Shown piece after piece: positions 45,231 to 54,810 of a DNA stretch of 64,000 nucleotides (its first letter is position 1; each line of letters starts with the position of its first letter). This DNA comes from Myxococcales bacterium. GTDB lineage: Bacteria; Myxococcota_A; Polyangia; Haliangiales; Haliangiaceae. A model generated the notes under the pieces. The model ran no database searches. It worked only from the letters and a program-made list of their open reading frames with translations, and was not told where the DNA came from. The stretch lies in NCBI GenBank assembly GCA_016706545.1, contig JADJJK010000023.1, positions 62,001 through 126,000 of the forward strand. Direction: 5' to 3'. Made by a program: the position numbers and the translations under genes.

Positions 45231-47029
45231 CGGCTGGCTCCGTGGCAGCGCGCGCATCCTGTGCCGGTGAGCCCGAAGGCGCGCCCGCCATCGTGGCAGG
45301 GCTCGCACGTGCGCTTGGGCGGCGTGGGCATGGACTCGAGCGGGCCAGCCACCGCCAGGTGACAGCTCGTACAGGCGGCGGGGCGACCCTCGAGGTCCAG
45401 CTTGTGCTGTCCGTGATCGAAGCGCCGCCGCACCGACCACGGGGCGCGCTGCCGCGCGGCGCGGCGCGTGGCCACCAACTCGGCGACGTGACAGGCCTGG
45501 CACTCGCTGAGCAGCGGCGCCGGCGCGCCGGCGTGCTGGTGGCAGCTCGCGCCGGTGCAGGTGCTGTGGTCGCGCGGCAGCCGGAGCTGGCGCGTGGCGG
45601 TGTCGAGGGTGTGACAGCGCTGGCAGGGCAGGTCGTGCTTGCCATGGTCCATGCGAGCTCCAAGCTCGGTGTCCGGCGCCGGCAGGCGGTCGGCGCGCAG
45701 CGCGCGCCAGGGCTCGGTGCTGGTATGGCAGGCGCCGCACGTGGTGGGCGCGCTCGCGCCAAAATCCGGGCCGTGACACGACGTGCAGGCCTGGTGGTTC
45801 GCCGGCTCCAGCACGCCGCCGGATCCTGGCCGCAGGCGATGGCAGCTCGTACAGCCGCCCTTGGCCTGGGCTTCGCCGTGCTGGCGGTGCAGGAAGCGCG
45901 CGGTGGGCCGCGGCACCGCGAAGAAGGTCGCGGGCGGATCCTGGTGGCACATCGTGCAGCGCTCGGTGACCCCGAAGGTGGCGCGCCCGTCATGGCAGCC
46001 CGCGGAGGCGCAGGTCTCGGCGGTCGGCGCTGCGACGTCGCCGGGCTCGCTGGCTTCCACGACCTGACGGTGGCACGGCAAGCAAGTGGGCGAGGAGGCC
46101 GCGGCTGCGGCGGTAGCAGGCGCGCCGCCATGCGCGGCAGGCCGGGCAGCCGCAGCGCCCAGGCGCGCGAGCCGCGGCAGGTGGGCCTGGTGCGAGAACG
46201 CGGTGGTCACCGGGATCCGGCTGCGCTCGAGCGTGGGCGCGCTGCGCGGGCCCACCGCGGGGAAGTGGCACGACTCGCACGCCTCGAGGGCAAACGCCAC
46301 CGGCTGCGCGGCTCGTGGCTTGCCGTCGTGACAGCCGCTGCAGCGCCGGTGCGGCCCCCCGCGCGCCGCGCTGGCTGGCGGAGCCGAAGGGCGAGCAGCC
46401 TGCGGCAGCGTGTGGCAGAGGAGGCACGACGCGGCGCTGTGACGCTGGTGGCTGAGCTGCAGGCCAAACTCTCGCTCGACGTCGCGGGCCGCGGCGCGCG
46501 GCCGTGCCGTCGCGAGGTCCGCGCGGGAGTGACAGGCGCCGCAGGTGGCGAGCCGGGCGAGGTCGCCGCGGGGGTTTTGCGGGCGGGCAGCGTCGGTGTC
46601 CACCCTGGGCGTCTTGGTCAACGCCAGATAGCGAGCGGCGTCGGCGCGCACGGGGGTGGGGCCGTGACAGTCGCCAAAGCACGCGAGGTGGCCGGGGCGG
46701 CGGGGCTCGCCCTTGGCGAGGGGATGGCAGCGCGCACAGGGGACGGTGTGGCCGGTGGCGGTGAACACGTCGCGGCCGTGCAGCAGGTGATCGAAGCCAG
46801 CAAGGGTGGCGACGGCGGCGCCCGGCGCGGGGACGGCGGCGCCCGGCGCGGCGACGGCGGGCGCGGTCAGCGTGAGCAGCGTGAGCGCGGCGAGCGAGGT
46901 CAGCGCGAGCAGCGAGGTCAGCGCGGTCAGCGTGAGTGAGGTCAGCGCGAGCGCGGTGCGCCACGTCAGCGCGGCGACACCTCCAAGGCCCCGGCGCGCG
47001 GCGACCTTGCCGTTGGCGCGGCCGGTCAA
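45227..47029 (-). CDS. large multiheme c-type cytochrome (about 18 heme sites)
   Basis: 600 residues from TTG 47029, which overlaps the porin stop (TTGA). The signal peptide is odd: a basic n-region, then a Leu/Thr/Ser repeat (LTSLTLTALTSLLALTSLAALT) and a cleavable APAVAAPG region. I count 15 CxxCH sites, one Cx3CH (CFGDCH) and two Cx4CH (CASAGCH, CTGASCH), giving up to 18 hemes, many with upstream His ligands. It should be periplasmic and pass electrons to the barrel gene just upstream. No transmembrane anchor after cleavage. Confidence 0.85.
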   Translation of the reverse strand: MTGRANGKVAARRGLGGVAALTWRTALALTSLTLTALTSLLALTSLAALTLLTLTAPAVAAPGAAVPAPGAAVATLAGFDHLLHGRDVFTATGHTVPCARCHPLAKGEPRRPGHLACFGDCHGPTPVRADAARYLALTKTPRVDTDAARPQNPRGDLARLATCGACHSRADLATARPRAAARDVEREFGLQLSHQRHSAASCLLCHTLPQAARPSAPPASAARGGPHRRCSGCHDGKPRAAQPVAFALEACESCHFPAVGPRSAPTLERSRIPVTTAFSHQAHLPRLARLGAAAARPAAHGGAPATAAAAASSPTCLPCHRQVVEASEPGDVAAPTAETCASAGCHDGRATFGVTERCTMCHQDPPATFFAVPRPTARFLHRQHGEAQAKGGCTSCHRLRPGSGGVLEPANHQACTSCHGPDFGASAPTTCGACHTSTEPWRALRADRLPAPDTELGARMDHGKHDLPCQRCHTLDTATRQLRLPRDHSTCTGASCHQHAGAPAPLLSECQACHVAELVATRRAARQRAPWSVRRRFDHGQHKLDLEGRPAACTSCHLAVAGPLESMPTPPKRTCEPCHDGGRAFGLTGTGCARCHGASR

Positions 47030-48762
47030 AACGTCGCCTCCATGATCACGCGCAACGACTTGTACCCGGTGATCTCGGGCGCCCGCTTGTGCTGGGACAC
47101 GATCTCGTACTTGGCCATGACGCGCAGGGTGCGGCCGATCCATGCGTCCACGCTGCCTCGGCCGCCGAGGTGGGTGGTCTGCTCGGGCACCTCGGTGGCG
47201 GGATCGTCAGGGGTCGCCGAAACGTAGAGCGGCGCGAAGCCGGTGCGGCGACCGTACAGCTCACCAGTGAAGGTCAGGGTGCGGGCGCCCAGCGACAGCC
47301 GCATGGTGGCGCCCGCCTCGACGAAGGTTCGCTCGCCGTAGGTGCCGTCGGCCGGCAGCGGCGAGGCGTCAGGGCCATCGACGATGGCCGCGGCGGGTTG
47401 ACGGCGCGTGGCGCGGGTGCTCAGCGAGGCGCCAACCGCCAGGGTCCGACGCAGCCTTACTTCCAGCGCGCCGCCAAGCTCGAGGTAGCCGGCGGAGAAG
47501 CTGCTCTTGGGGCCGTCGTCGCTGCTCAGATCGATGGCGGTGGCGACGCGGGCCAGGAGGTCCACGTTGTCAAAGAGCACGGTGCCGGCGCGGAGCTGCG
47601 CGGTCATGCGCGGCAGCACCGGTCCAAGCTCGAGGTATCGGCGGGAGGCGGAGGAGTCCAGATCTTCGCGCGTCACCACGGACGGGTCCCAGCGCCAGTC
47701 GTCCTGGTGTCGGTGGGTCAGCTCGGCGTGGAGGCTATTGATCTCACGGAAGCGCGCGCGCAGCGTGAGCTGCTCGTTGACCACCGCGCCGTCTCGCATC
47801 CGCACGGCGCCATGGAGGCCGAGGTTTGGGCCTGGCTGCCACGTCAGGTGAGCGCGGCCATGGGTGTACCCGCGCAGCGCGAGCAGCTCCGCGCCCACCA
47901 CCACAGGCAGGCGACGCCGCAGCGCCGTCAGGTCGCCGCGCATCGAGAGCTGGCCAAGGATGCTCGGCAGGCCGCCGCCGGCTTCGCCGGAGGTGAGGCC
48001 GATGACTCGCCCACCGAAGGTGGCCGCGGCCTGAAACGCTCGACCGTCCCAGGCCGCGGTGAAGCCGTCGACGTGGGTGACCCACGGTCCGTAGATGTAG
48101 AAGCGCCCGGCGCGGACGCGAAGTGGCGACAGCCAGCGCTGGGTGGCCGGATCTCGCAGCTCGGCCCAGCCGGAGCGGATCTGCAGGTCGTTGGTGAAGC
48201 CGCGCGGCTCGGCGATGGGCGGCTGCGCGCCGAGCGACTGAGCGATGCGGTAGTAGGCGGAGAGATAGGCGGTGACGTTGGGCAGGAACAAGCCGCGGCT
48301 CCCCAGGAACACGTCCCCAAAGCCATACGAGCGCACCTCCGCGAGCGACCCTGGCGTGAGCGCGTGGCCAGCCAGGGTGGGATCGCCGCTCAGCGCAGCG
48401 CCGTCGAGCGCAAACCCCAGGTCGAAGCGGAACGACAAGCTCTCGTCGCCGCGCCGCAGGGCCGGCGCGGTGGTGGCCGCGAAGGTCGGGAGGTTCGACG
48501 GCGAAGCCGCGGCCGCCGCGCTCGCGGGGGGCGCATCCACAGGCGCCGCGGCGGAGGTCGCTGCGGGCTGCGGCGCGCCAGCGGCGCGCTGCGCGACGCT
48601 GACGCTGGGCCGCATGGTGAGGCTGCGCGGCGGGGCCGGGCGCAGACGGAGATTCACCGGGCGCGCCACGGGCTCGGCCGCTGCGTGCGGCGTCGCCAGG
48701 GGCTGGGTCAAGAGCGCCAGGAGCCAAAGGCCAAAGGCCGCTGGTGTCAGGCGCGCCGTCAC
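47026..48762 (-). CDS. outer-membrane beta-barrel, porin of a porin-cytochrome complex
   Basis: 578 residues from GTG 48762, overlapping the upstream cytochrome stop (GTGA). A signal peptide (LTPAAFGLWLLALLTQPLATPHAAAEP) and a Pro/Ala linker are followed by alternating beta strands rich in aromatic residues (FRFDLGFALDGAAL, VTAYLSAYYRIAQSL, VRAGRFYIYGPWV). It ends in a phenylalanine (RVIMEATF), the usual BAM signal of barrels. The location between two multiheme cytochrome genes matches porin-cytochrome conduits such as MtrAB and Omb-Omc. No sequence identity to a named porin can be claimed. Confidence 0.8.
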   Translation of the reverse strand: MTARLTPAAFGLWLLALLTQPLATPHAAAEPVARPVNLRLRPAPPRSLTMRPSVSVAQRAAGAPQPAATSAAAPVDAPPASAAAAASPSNLPTFAATTAPALRRGDESLSFRFDLGFALDGAALSGDPTLAGHALTPGSLAEVRSYGFGDVFLGSRGLFLPNVTAYLSAYYRIAQSLGAQPPIAEPRGFTNDLQIRSGWAELRDPATQRWLSPLRVRAGRFYIYGPWVTHVDGFTAAWDGRAFQAAATFGGRVIGLTSGEAGGGLPSILGQLSMRGDLTALRRRLPVVVGAELLALRGYTHGRAHLTWQPGPNLGLHGAVRMRDGAVVNEQLTLRARFREINSLHAELTHRHQDDWRWDPSVVTREDLDSSASRRYLELGPVLPRMTAQLRAGTVLFDNVDLLARVATAIDLSSDDGPKSSFSAGYLELGGALEVRLRRTLAVGASLSTRATRRQPAAAIVDGPDASPLPADGTYGERTFVEAGATMRLSLGARTLTFTGELYGRRTGFAPLYVSATPDDPATEVPEQTTHLGGRGSVDAWIGRTLRVMAKYEIVSQHKRAPEITGYKSLRVIMEATF

Positions 48763-50146
48763 CGCGCCTCCACCGCACCAGGCGCGTGACAGCCAGCGCC
48801 GGAGCAGTCTCGCACCGGCTCGTGACAGGTCACGCAAGAGCGGACGTTCATGCGCGCGGTCAGCCCGTGCTGGAAGCGAAACTCCGACAGCGGCAAGTGA
48901 GAGCGCGGGTCTGGCGATGGCAGGCGACGCACGAGTCGGCGGTGTGACACAAGGCGCAGCGCTCGGCCGCCGCGGCGGCCTGGATGCCGTGGTCCAGCTC
49001 GCGCCAGGACAGCCGGTGGTCGGCGGGCTCGGTGACGCGGTGGCACTCGTCGCAAGCGTCACGCGGCGAGCCCGACATCACCGAGTGACAGGTCGCGCAA
49101 CGCGACGCCTCGCGCGCGGCCGCGTCGCCGTGGTCGGTCCGGAAGGCCAGCGTGTGATCCAGGGGGCGCTCGGTGCCAGGCAGGTGGCTTCGCGGTGCCA
49201 GCGCGATCAAGGAGCTGCGCTTGTCGCGGTGGCAGGTCTCGCACGAGCGCATGCGCTGCTCTGCGGGCACGCGGCGCGAGTCGTCGTGGCACGGCACGCA
49301 GCTCGCCACCGATGGGGGGCGGTGGTCGTCGTGGGCGGTGGCGGTGGAGGTGGCCGGATGGCAGGCCACGCAGGAGATGGGCGCCCCGGAGCGATCGGCC
49401 CGGTGGTTGCCATGGCCAAAGTGCAGGTCCCCGGTGATGACCTGGACTCGTCGCCGGGGCCGCGCCGGCAGCGCGCCGTGACAGCTCGCGCACTGCTGCA
49501 TGGCCGGCGCGCGGGGCAGCGACGCCTCCTCTGCGTGACAGCGCGCGCACGCGGCGTGGCCCGCGCTCTGCGGCGTGCCAGCGTCATCGGCGGCGTGGCA
49601 ATCGCCGCACGAGAGGTGAAAGCCCACCGCGGCCTCGATGCGCCCGGAGTCCAGGTGCAGCGCATGCGAGAAGAGGGACGGCAGGGCGCGAAACCCGGCG
49701 GTGCGCGGGAACGGCACCAGCGGCGCCTCGAGCCCGCGCTCGCTGGCGGTGACCGAGACGTGGCACACCGAGCAGACGCGGCCGGGCGCGGTCAGAAACT
49801 CCGCGCGGTGGCAGTTGCCCAGATCGCAGGGCGCGTGATCGCGCTTGCCGGGCCTGGCGTCGCCCTGGTGGCAGGGCTCACATGACAGCGTGCGGTGGCG
49901 CACGTGCGGGAAGCGCGACAGATCCAGCGGCTCGCTCGCCGGTGGCGGCGGCGGCTTGGTCGAGCCACACCCGGGGAGCCCCAGCGCGAGCAGGAGCGCC
50001 AACGCCGCGAGCCGCGCGTGGGCTGGCCAGGCCGAACGTCGACGAGGCGCGCGAGCCGGCGGCGGCGGCGACGTGCGGCGCCTGGCGCCGTCGCGCGGTC
50101 CATTCGGTCCGCGCGGTCCGCGCACCAGCAGGGTGTTTTTCAACAC
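48759..50146 (-). CDS. multiheme c-type cytochrome lipoprotein, frameshift near 48907
   Basis: About 462 residues. An Arg-rich N-terminus leads to a hydrophobic lipoprotein signal with the lipobox LGLPGC, then a Pro-rich spacer. I count 13 CxxCH and two Cx4CH (CDLGNCH, CSGAGCH) heme sites. The first frame ends in nonsense after CVACHRQ. The continuation (SHLPLSEFRFQHGLTARM, CVTCH, CSGAGCH) is in another frame to 48759, so one base seems missing in the GGG run at 48907-48909. The start is uncertain (GTG 50146 or a later GTG). It would sit on an outer-membrane face as the terminal cytochrome. Confidence 0.8.
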
Positions 50147-50148
50147 CC
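50131..50148 (-). promoter_or_regulatory. hairpin at the cytochrome start with GAAA loop
   Basis: On the minus strand GGGTGTT pairs with AACACCC around a GAAA tetraloop. It overlaps the GTG candidate at 50146 and follows the methyltransferase stop by about 10 bp. It may attenuate read-through or control translation. No U-tract. Confidence 0.4.
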
Positions 50149-50158
50149 ACGTAGTCTG

Positions 50159-51202
50159 TCAAGAACCGCCGAGTTCTGGAAGCGGGGGCAGACGGCTATT
50201 GTCGGCGTCGTCGCGGTCGCGCTCGTCGATGTGCGGGCGCTGGGGCGTGAGCTGCCGGCGCACCACCTGCAGCCGCCGCGGTAGGTGAGGCTGCCACCAG
50301 GTGACGGCGAAGGCGGGCACCTCCGCGGGCGTGTACGCCACGCACACCGCGTCGCCGCCGAGCTCGGTCAGCGCGCGCAGGAGCGGCGCGAGGGCGGTGT
50401 GCAGGACGGCGAGGCCGCCGGGCTGCAGGCGGCGCGCGACGCTGTGGCAGAGCCTGTCGAGGAAGTCCGGCGCTGCGTGGCGCCAGCGCGAGGCACGATC
50501 GCTTGGGTCCGCGGCCAGGGGCGCCGCTGGCTCGTCGGGGATCGGGGCGTTGCAGGTGATGAGATCCCAGGCTCCGGCCACCGCGAGATCCAGGTCGCTG
50601 ACCGCGACGTGAACGCGCCGTCCCGACAGCGCCGCGCCGAGCGCCGCGGCGCGCGCGGTGCCGGGCACCACGTCCGTCCCCAGGATCAGCGGCGCCACCT
50701 GGGGGCACCCGAGCGGCGCGATGGCGCTGCCCGTGCCCAGATCCAGCCAGCGCGCCGCGCGGACGCCGGCCAGCGCGCCGCACAGGTGATGGCTCGAGTC
50801 GTCGGGCCATGGCGTGGCGTCGCGGTGCGGCCGCCGGTGCAGCGGATCACACACCGCGAGCGCGCCCTGGCCAAGCGGCAACACCGCCTGGGGCGCCCAC
50901 ACCAGGCCGCCGTCTTCGACCAGGAGACCGGTGGCCAGGCAGGTCGCCAGGCTCTCGCCGAGCGCGCGCGCGGCCTCGGCGCGGGGCAGGCGCTCGCCAG
51001 CGACGAACAGCTCGAGCGGCAGCGCCGCCAGGCTCGACGGGCCGGGTGGCTGGTGCTGGCGCGCCTGCTGCCGCGCCAGCAAGCGCTCCGGAAGCCGCGC
51101 CAGCGTGGCCGTGCCGCTCCACAGCGCGAGGCCGCGCGGATGCAGCCCGCGGCGTCCAAGCTCGCGGCCGAGCGCGGCGAGATCGGGCCCCGGTCGGGTC
51201 AC
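50159..51202 (-). CDS. class I SAM-dependent methyltransferase
   Basis: 347 residues from GTG 51202, overlapping the GDPD stop (GTGA). SAM motif I is WLDLGTGSAIAPL. Motif IV reads TCNAPIPD in place of the NPPY of N-methyltransferases, and the VLHTALAPLLRALTELG segment follows. The first 130 residues form a helical N-terminal domain (DLAALGRELGRRGLHPRG). The pattern resembles PrmC/TrmN6-like modifiers, but the substrate cannot be assigned. Confidence 0.75.
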   Translation of the reverse strand: MTRPGPDLAALGRELGRRGLHPRGLALWSGTATLARLPERLLARQQARQHQPPGPSSLAALPLELFVAGERLPRAEAARALGESLATCLATGLLVEDGGLVWAPQAVLPLGQGALAVCDPLHRRPHRDATPWPDDSSHHLCGALAGVRAARWLDLGTGSAIAPLGCPQVAPLILGTDVVPGTARAAALGAALSGRRVHVAVSDLDLAVAGAWDLITCNAPIPDEPAAPLAADPSDRASRWRHAAPDFLDRLCHSVARRLQPGGLAVLHTALAPLLRALTELGGDAVCVAYTPAEVPAFAVTWWQPHLPRRLQVVRRQLTPQRPHIDERDRDDADNSRLPPLPELGGS

Positions 51203-51989
51203 GAGTTCGCGGTCGACAAGCCGAGCGCGGCGCGGGCGCGCGCCGGATCATTGGCGAACACGCCATCGACGCCCAGGCCGTCGAGGCGGCGCAGCTCGTC
51301 GGCGTCGTCCACCGTCCACACGTTGACCGCATAGCCGGCAGCGTGCCACCGCGCCACCGAGCGCTCGGTACACAGGCGAAAGTCGGGGTGCAGGAGGCTC
51401 GCCCCCACCACGTGGCCCAGCCAGCCGCGGTGCAAGAGGCGCGGTTGCTGCGAATGAAACAAGAAGGCGAGGCTCGCCTCGGGCAGGTGGCGATAGAGCT
51501 GGAGCAGCGCCGTCGGATCAAAGGACGAGACCACCACCCGGTCTGCGGCGCCGCTCTGTCGGATCACGGCGGCGGTGGCCTTGGCCAGCGCGCCAGCGCG
51601 GCCCGCGTGGGCAGACTTTATCTCGACGTTGACCTCCAGCGGGCCGGCCACGTCCAGCGCCTCCGCCAGCGTGGGGATCGCGTGGCCGCCGAGAAGCCTG
51701 ACCTCTCGCCGCTCCTCGCTCGAGAGCTCCTCGACGCGGCCCGGCCGCTCGGCCAGCCGGCTCAGGTCGTCATCGTGAAACACCACCACCGCGCCTGATC
51801 CATCCAGCCGGACATCCAGCTCGATGCCGTCCGCGCCGTCGTGGCGTGCGCGCTCGAACGCGGCGAGCGTGTTCTCGGTGACCTGTGCGCTGGCGCCGCG
51901 ATGCGCCCAGATGCGCATGCGACCGCGGCTGCGCCGCCAGCGGGTGGCGCGCCCGTGTCGTCCCAGGTGCGGCAGGCGCGCCAGCACGC

Positions 51990-51993
<4 letters not shown>
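51199..51993 (-). CDS. glycerophosphodiester phosphodiesterase
   Basis: 264 residues. The GDPD signature WAHRGASAQVTENTLAAFERA is near residues 29-49, then DGIELDVRLDGSGAVVVFHDDDLSRL, with His, Arg, Glu and Asp catalytic and metal residues present. NVWTVDDADELRRLDGLGVDGVFANDP closes the TIM barrel. No signal peptide, so it is probably cytosolic. It hydrolyses deacylated phospholipids to glycerol-3-phosphate. ATG 51993 overlaps the aspartate kinase stop (ATGA). Confidence 0.9.
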
Positions 51994-53165
<1,172 letters not shown>

Positions 53166-53270
53166 TTGGGTACCTCCGCGGTCGCGCACCATAGCAGGTG
53201 TTGTCGCTGTCTTCGCCGAGCGCTGACAAAAAGCGTCGCGGCCGTGCGCCGCATGCTCGGCCGCGTAGGT

Positions 53271-54047
53271 TCACCGAGACGACGCCGCGGGCGCCGTCGG
53301 CGAGCCTGGACGAAGGTTCTTGTCGCCGCTCTTGTAGCCTCTGTTGTCTCCGCTCTTGCTCGGCGTCGCCGGTGTGCTCGCCGCGCCCGCGGTCGCCGCT
53401 GGCGCGATGGCGAACTGCAGCACGAGCTGTCCCTGGCCTCTCCACACCTCGCAGCGTAGCTGGGGCGCTGTGCGCAGCGCCTGCCACACCGTCATCACGT
53501 GCTCGGGGCGCGCCAGCGGCAGATCGTTGACCGCCAGCACGATGTCGCCGACGGCCAGGTCGGCGCGCGCCAGCGGCGAGGCGGCGTCGACGAGCTGGTC
53601 GAGGCGCCAGCCCACGAAGCGGTTGCCGTCGAAGTGCGGCGACAGCTCGACCGCGCGCAGCAGCGCGCCGGGGCCGGCGTCGAGCACGCGCGCCAGCTCG
53701 GCGCGGTCGATGGTGCCGGTGCGCAGCCCCGCGCCGGGCGCGGCCAGCGGACGGGCGGCCCTCACGGGGACCTGCGCCGGGGCGGCGGTCGCCGCGGCAG
53801 GTGCGCCAGCCGCGCCGCCCGGCGTAGCGCCAGCCGTGGCGCCGGCAGGTGCGGCAGCCGTGGCGCCGGGGCCGGCCGCCGGCTCCGCGCCGGGCGCGAG
53901 GGCCGGGCGCGAGGCCGTGGCCTCGCTGCCGGCGAGCGGGTCATCCTCCTCGAGGATCGACGCGGGGACCACGCGCGGACCACAGCCTAGCGCCGCGTGC
54001 AAGAGCACGAGCGCGCCGAGGTGGCGCGCGACCTTGAAAGGGAGCAT
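53271..54047 (-). CDS. GspC-like PDZ lipoprotein
   Basis: 258 residues. The signal ends in a lipobox-like AALGC, followed by a long Ala/Pro/Gly linker (ATAAAPAGATAGATPGG). The C-terminal 100 residues (LRAVELSPHFDGNRFVGWRLDQL, ADLAVGDIVLAVNDLPLARPEH) form the PDZ of the type II secretion protein GspC. No other Gsp genes are in the window, so it is either a GspC paralogue or a general PDZ envelope protein. It is also possibly a scaffold for outer-membrane export. Confidence 0.65.
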   Translation of the reverse strand: MLPFKVARHLGALVLLHAALGCGPRVVPASILEEDDPLAGSEATASRPALAPGAEPAAGPGATAAAPAGATAGATPGGAAGAPAAATAAPAQVPVRAARPLAAPGAGLRTGTIDRAELARVLDAGPGALLRAVELSPHFDGNRFVGWRLDQLVDAASPLARADLAVGDIVLAVNDLPLARPEHVMTVWQALRTAPQLRCEVWRGQGQLVLQFAIAPAATAGAASTPATPSKSGDNRGYKSGDKNLRPGSPTAPAASSR

Positions 54048-54158
54048 GGGCTCACGCTACGCCACCCTGACGCCGATGCAACTTTCCCGCCGCCCGGGCG
54101 CCTGGCCGCCAGCGGCCGGCTTGGCGCGGCGCTGCTGCCCGCTCGCTTCGCGGCGCTC

Positions 54159-54191
54159 CCCCGGCGCTTCCCCGGCGCTTCCCCGGCGCTC
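54159..54191. repeat. 11-bp tandem repeat before the tmk stop
   Basis: Three copies of an 11-bp CCCCGGCGCTT unit; the last overlaps the tmk stop codon. It is GC-rich and slippage-prone. Confidence 0.7.
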
Positions 54192-54810
54192 AGCGCGCGG
54201 GCAAAAGGGGCGCGATCTGCCGCATCAGCTCGGCGAACACCCGATCGACCTCGCGCTCCCCGTCGAGCACCACCACCGGCTCGCGATCGGTGAGCGCGGC
54301 GAACACCTGATCGTATCCAGCGGCCACCCGCTCTTGCATCGCCAGGTCTTCGAACAGCTCCTGCGCCCGGCCGGCGGCCAGCCGTCTGCGCGCCGCGGTC
54401 TCGGCGCGCACCCGCAAGAGCACCGTGAGGTCTGGCCGGCGAGCGCGCTGGTTCAAGAGATCGATCCACGCGCGCTCGGTGGCGGTGCCCTGATAGGCCA
54501 GCGAGGAGTGGTACCAGCGGTCCGAGATCACCACCTCGCCGCGGGCCAGCGCCGGCTCCACCTCGCGCTGCAGGTGATCGAGGCGATCGGCGGCAAACAG
54601 CAGGCTGAACGTGGTCTGGGACAGGGGCTGGCCGTCGATGGAGTGCTGGCCCACCAGCATCTCGCGGATGAGCCGGCCAACTGGTCCGTCGCTGGGCTCG
54701 CGGGTCAGGTGGGCGGGCACGCCCTGCTGGCGCAGCGCCTCCACCACCAGCCGAGCCTGCGTGGTGGTGCCGGCGCCGTCGAGCCCCTCGATGACGATGA
54801 GCCGGCTCAC
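54190..54810 (-). CDS. tmk: thymidylate kinase
   Basis: 206 residues from GTG 54810. The P-loop GLDGAGTTT (9-17), the DR motif in SDRWYHSSLAYQG, and the LFEDLAMQERV lid-like helix are present. It phosphorylates dTMP to dTDP. The start overlaps the end of the upstream gene (GTGA) once its frameshift is corrected. Confidence 0.94.
   Translation of the reverse strand: MSRLIVIEGLDGAGTTTQARLVVEALRQQGVPAHLTREPSDGPVGRLIREMLVGQHSIDGQPLSQTTFSLLFAADRLDHLQREVEPALARGEVVISDRWYHSSLAYQGTATERAWIDLLNQRARRPDLTVLLRVRAETAARRRLAAGRAQELFEDLAMQERVAAGYDQVFAALTDREPVVVLDGEREVDRVFAELMRQIAPLLPAR

Noticed and set aside
53987..54806. continuation of the HEAT/TPR frame to 53987
   Set aside because: It would overlap all of tmk in another frame and has Arg/His-rich nonsense. 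A one-base slip near 54833 fits better.
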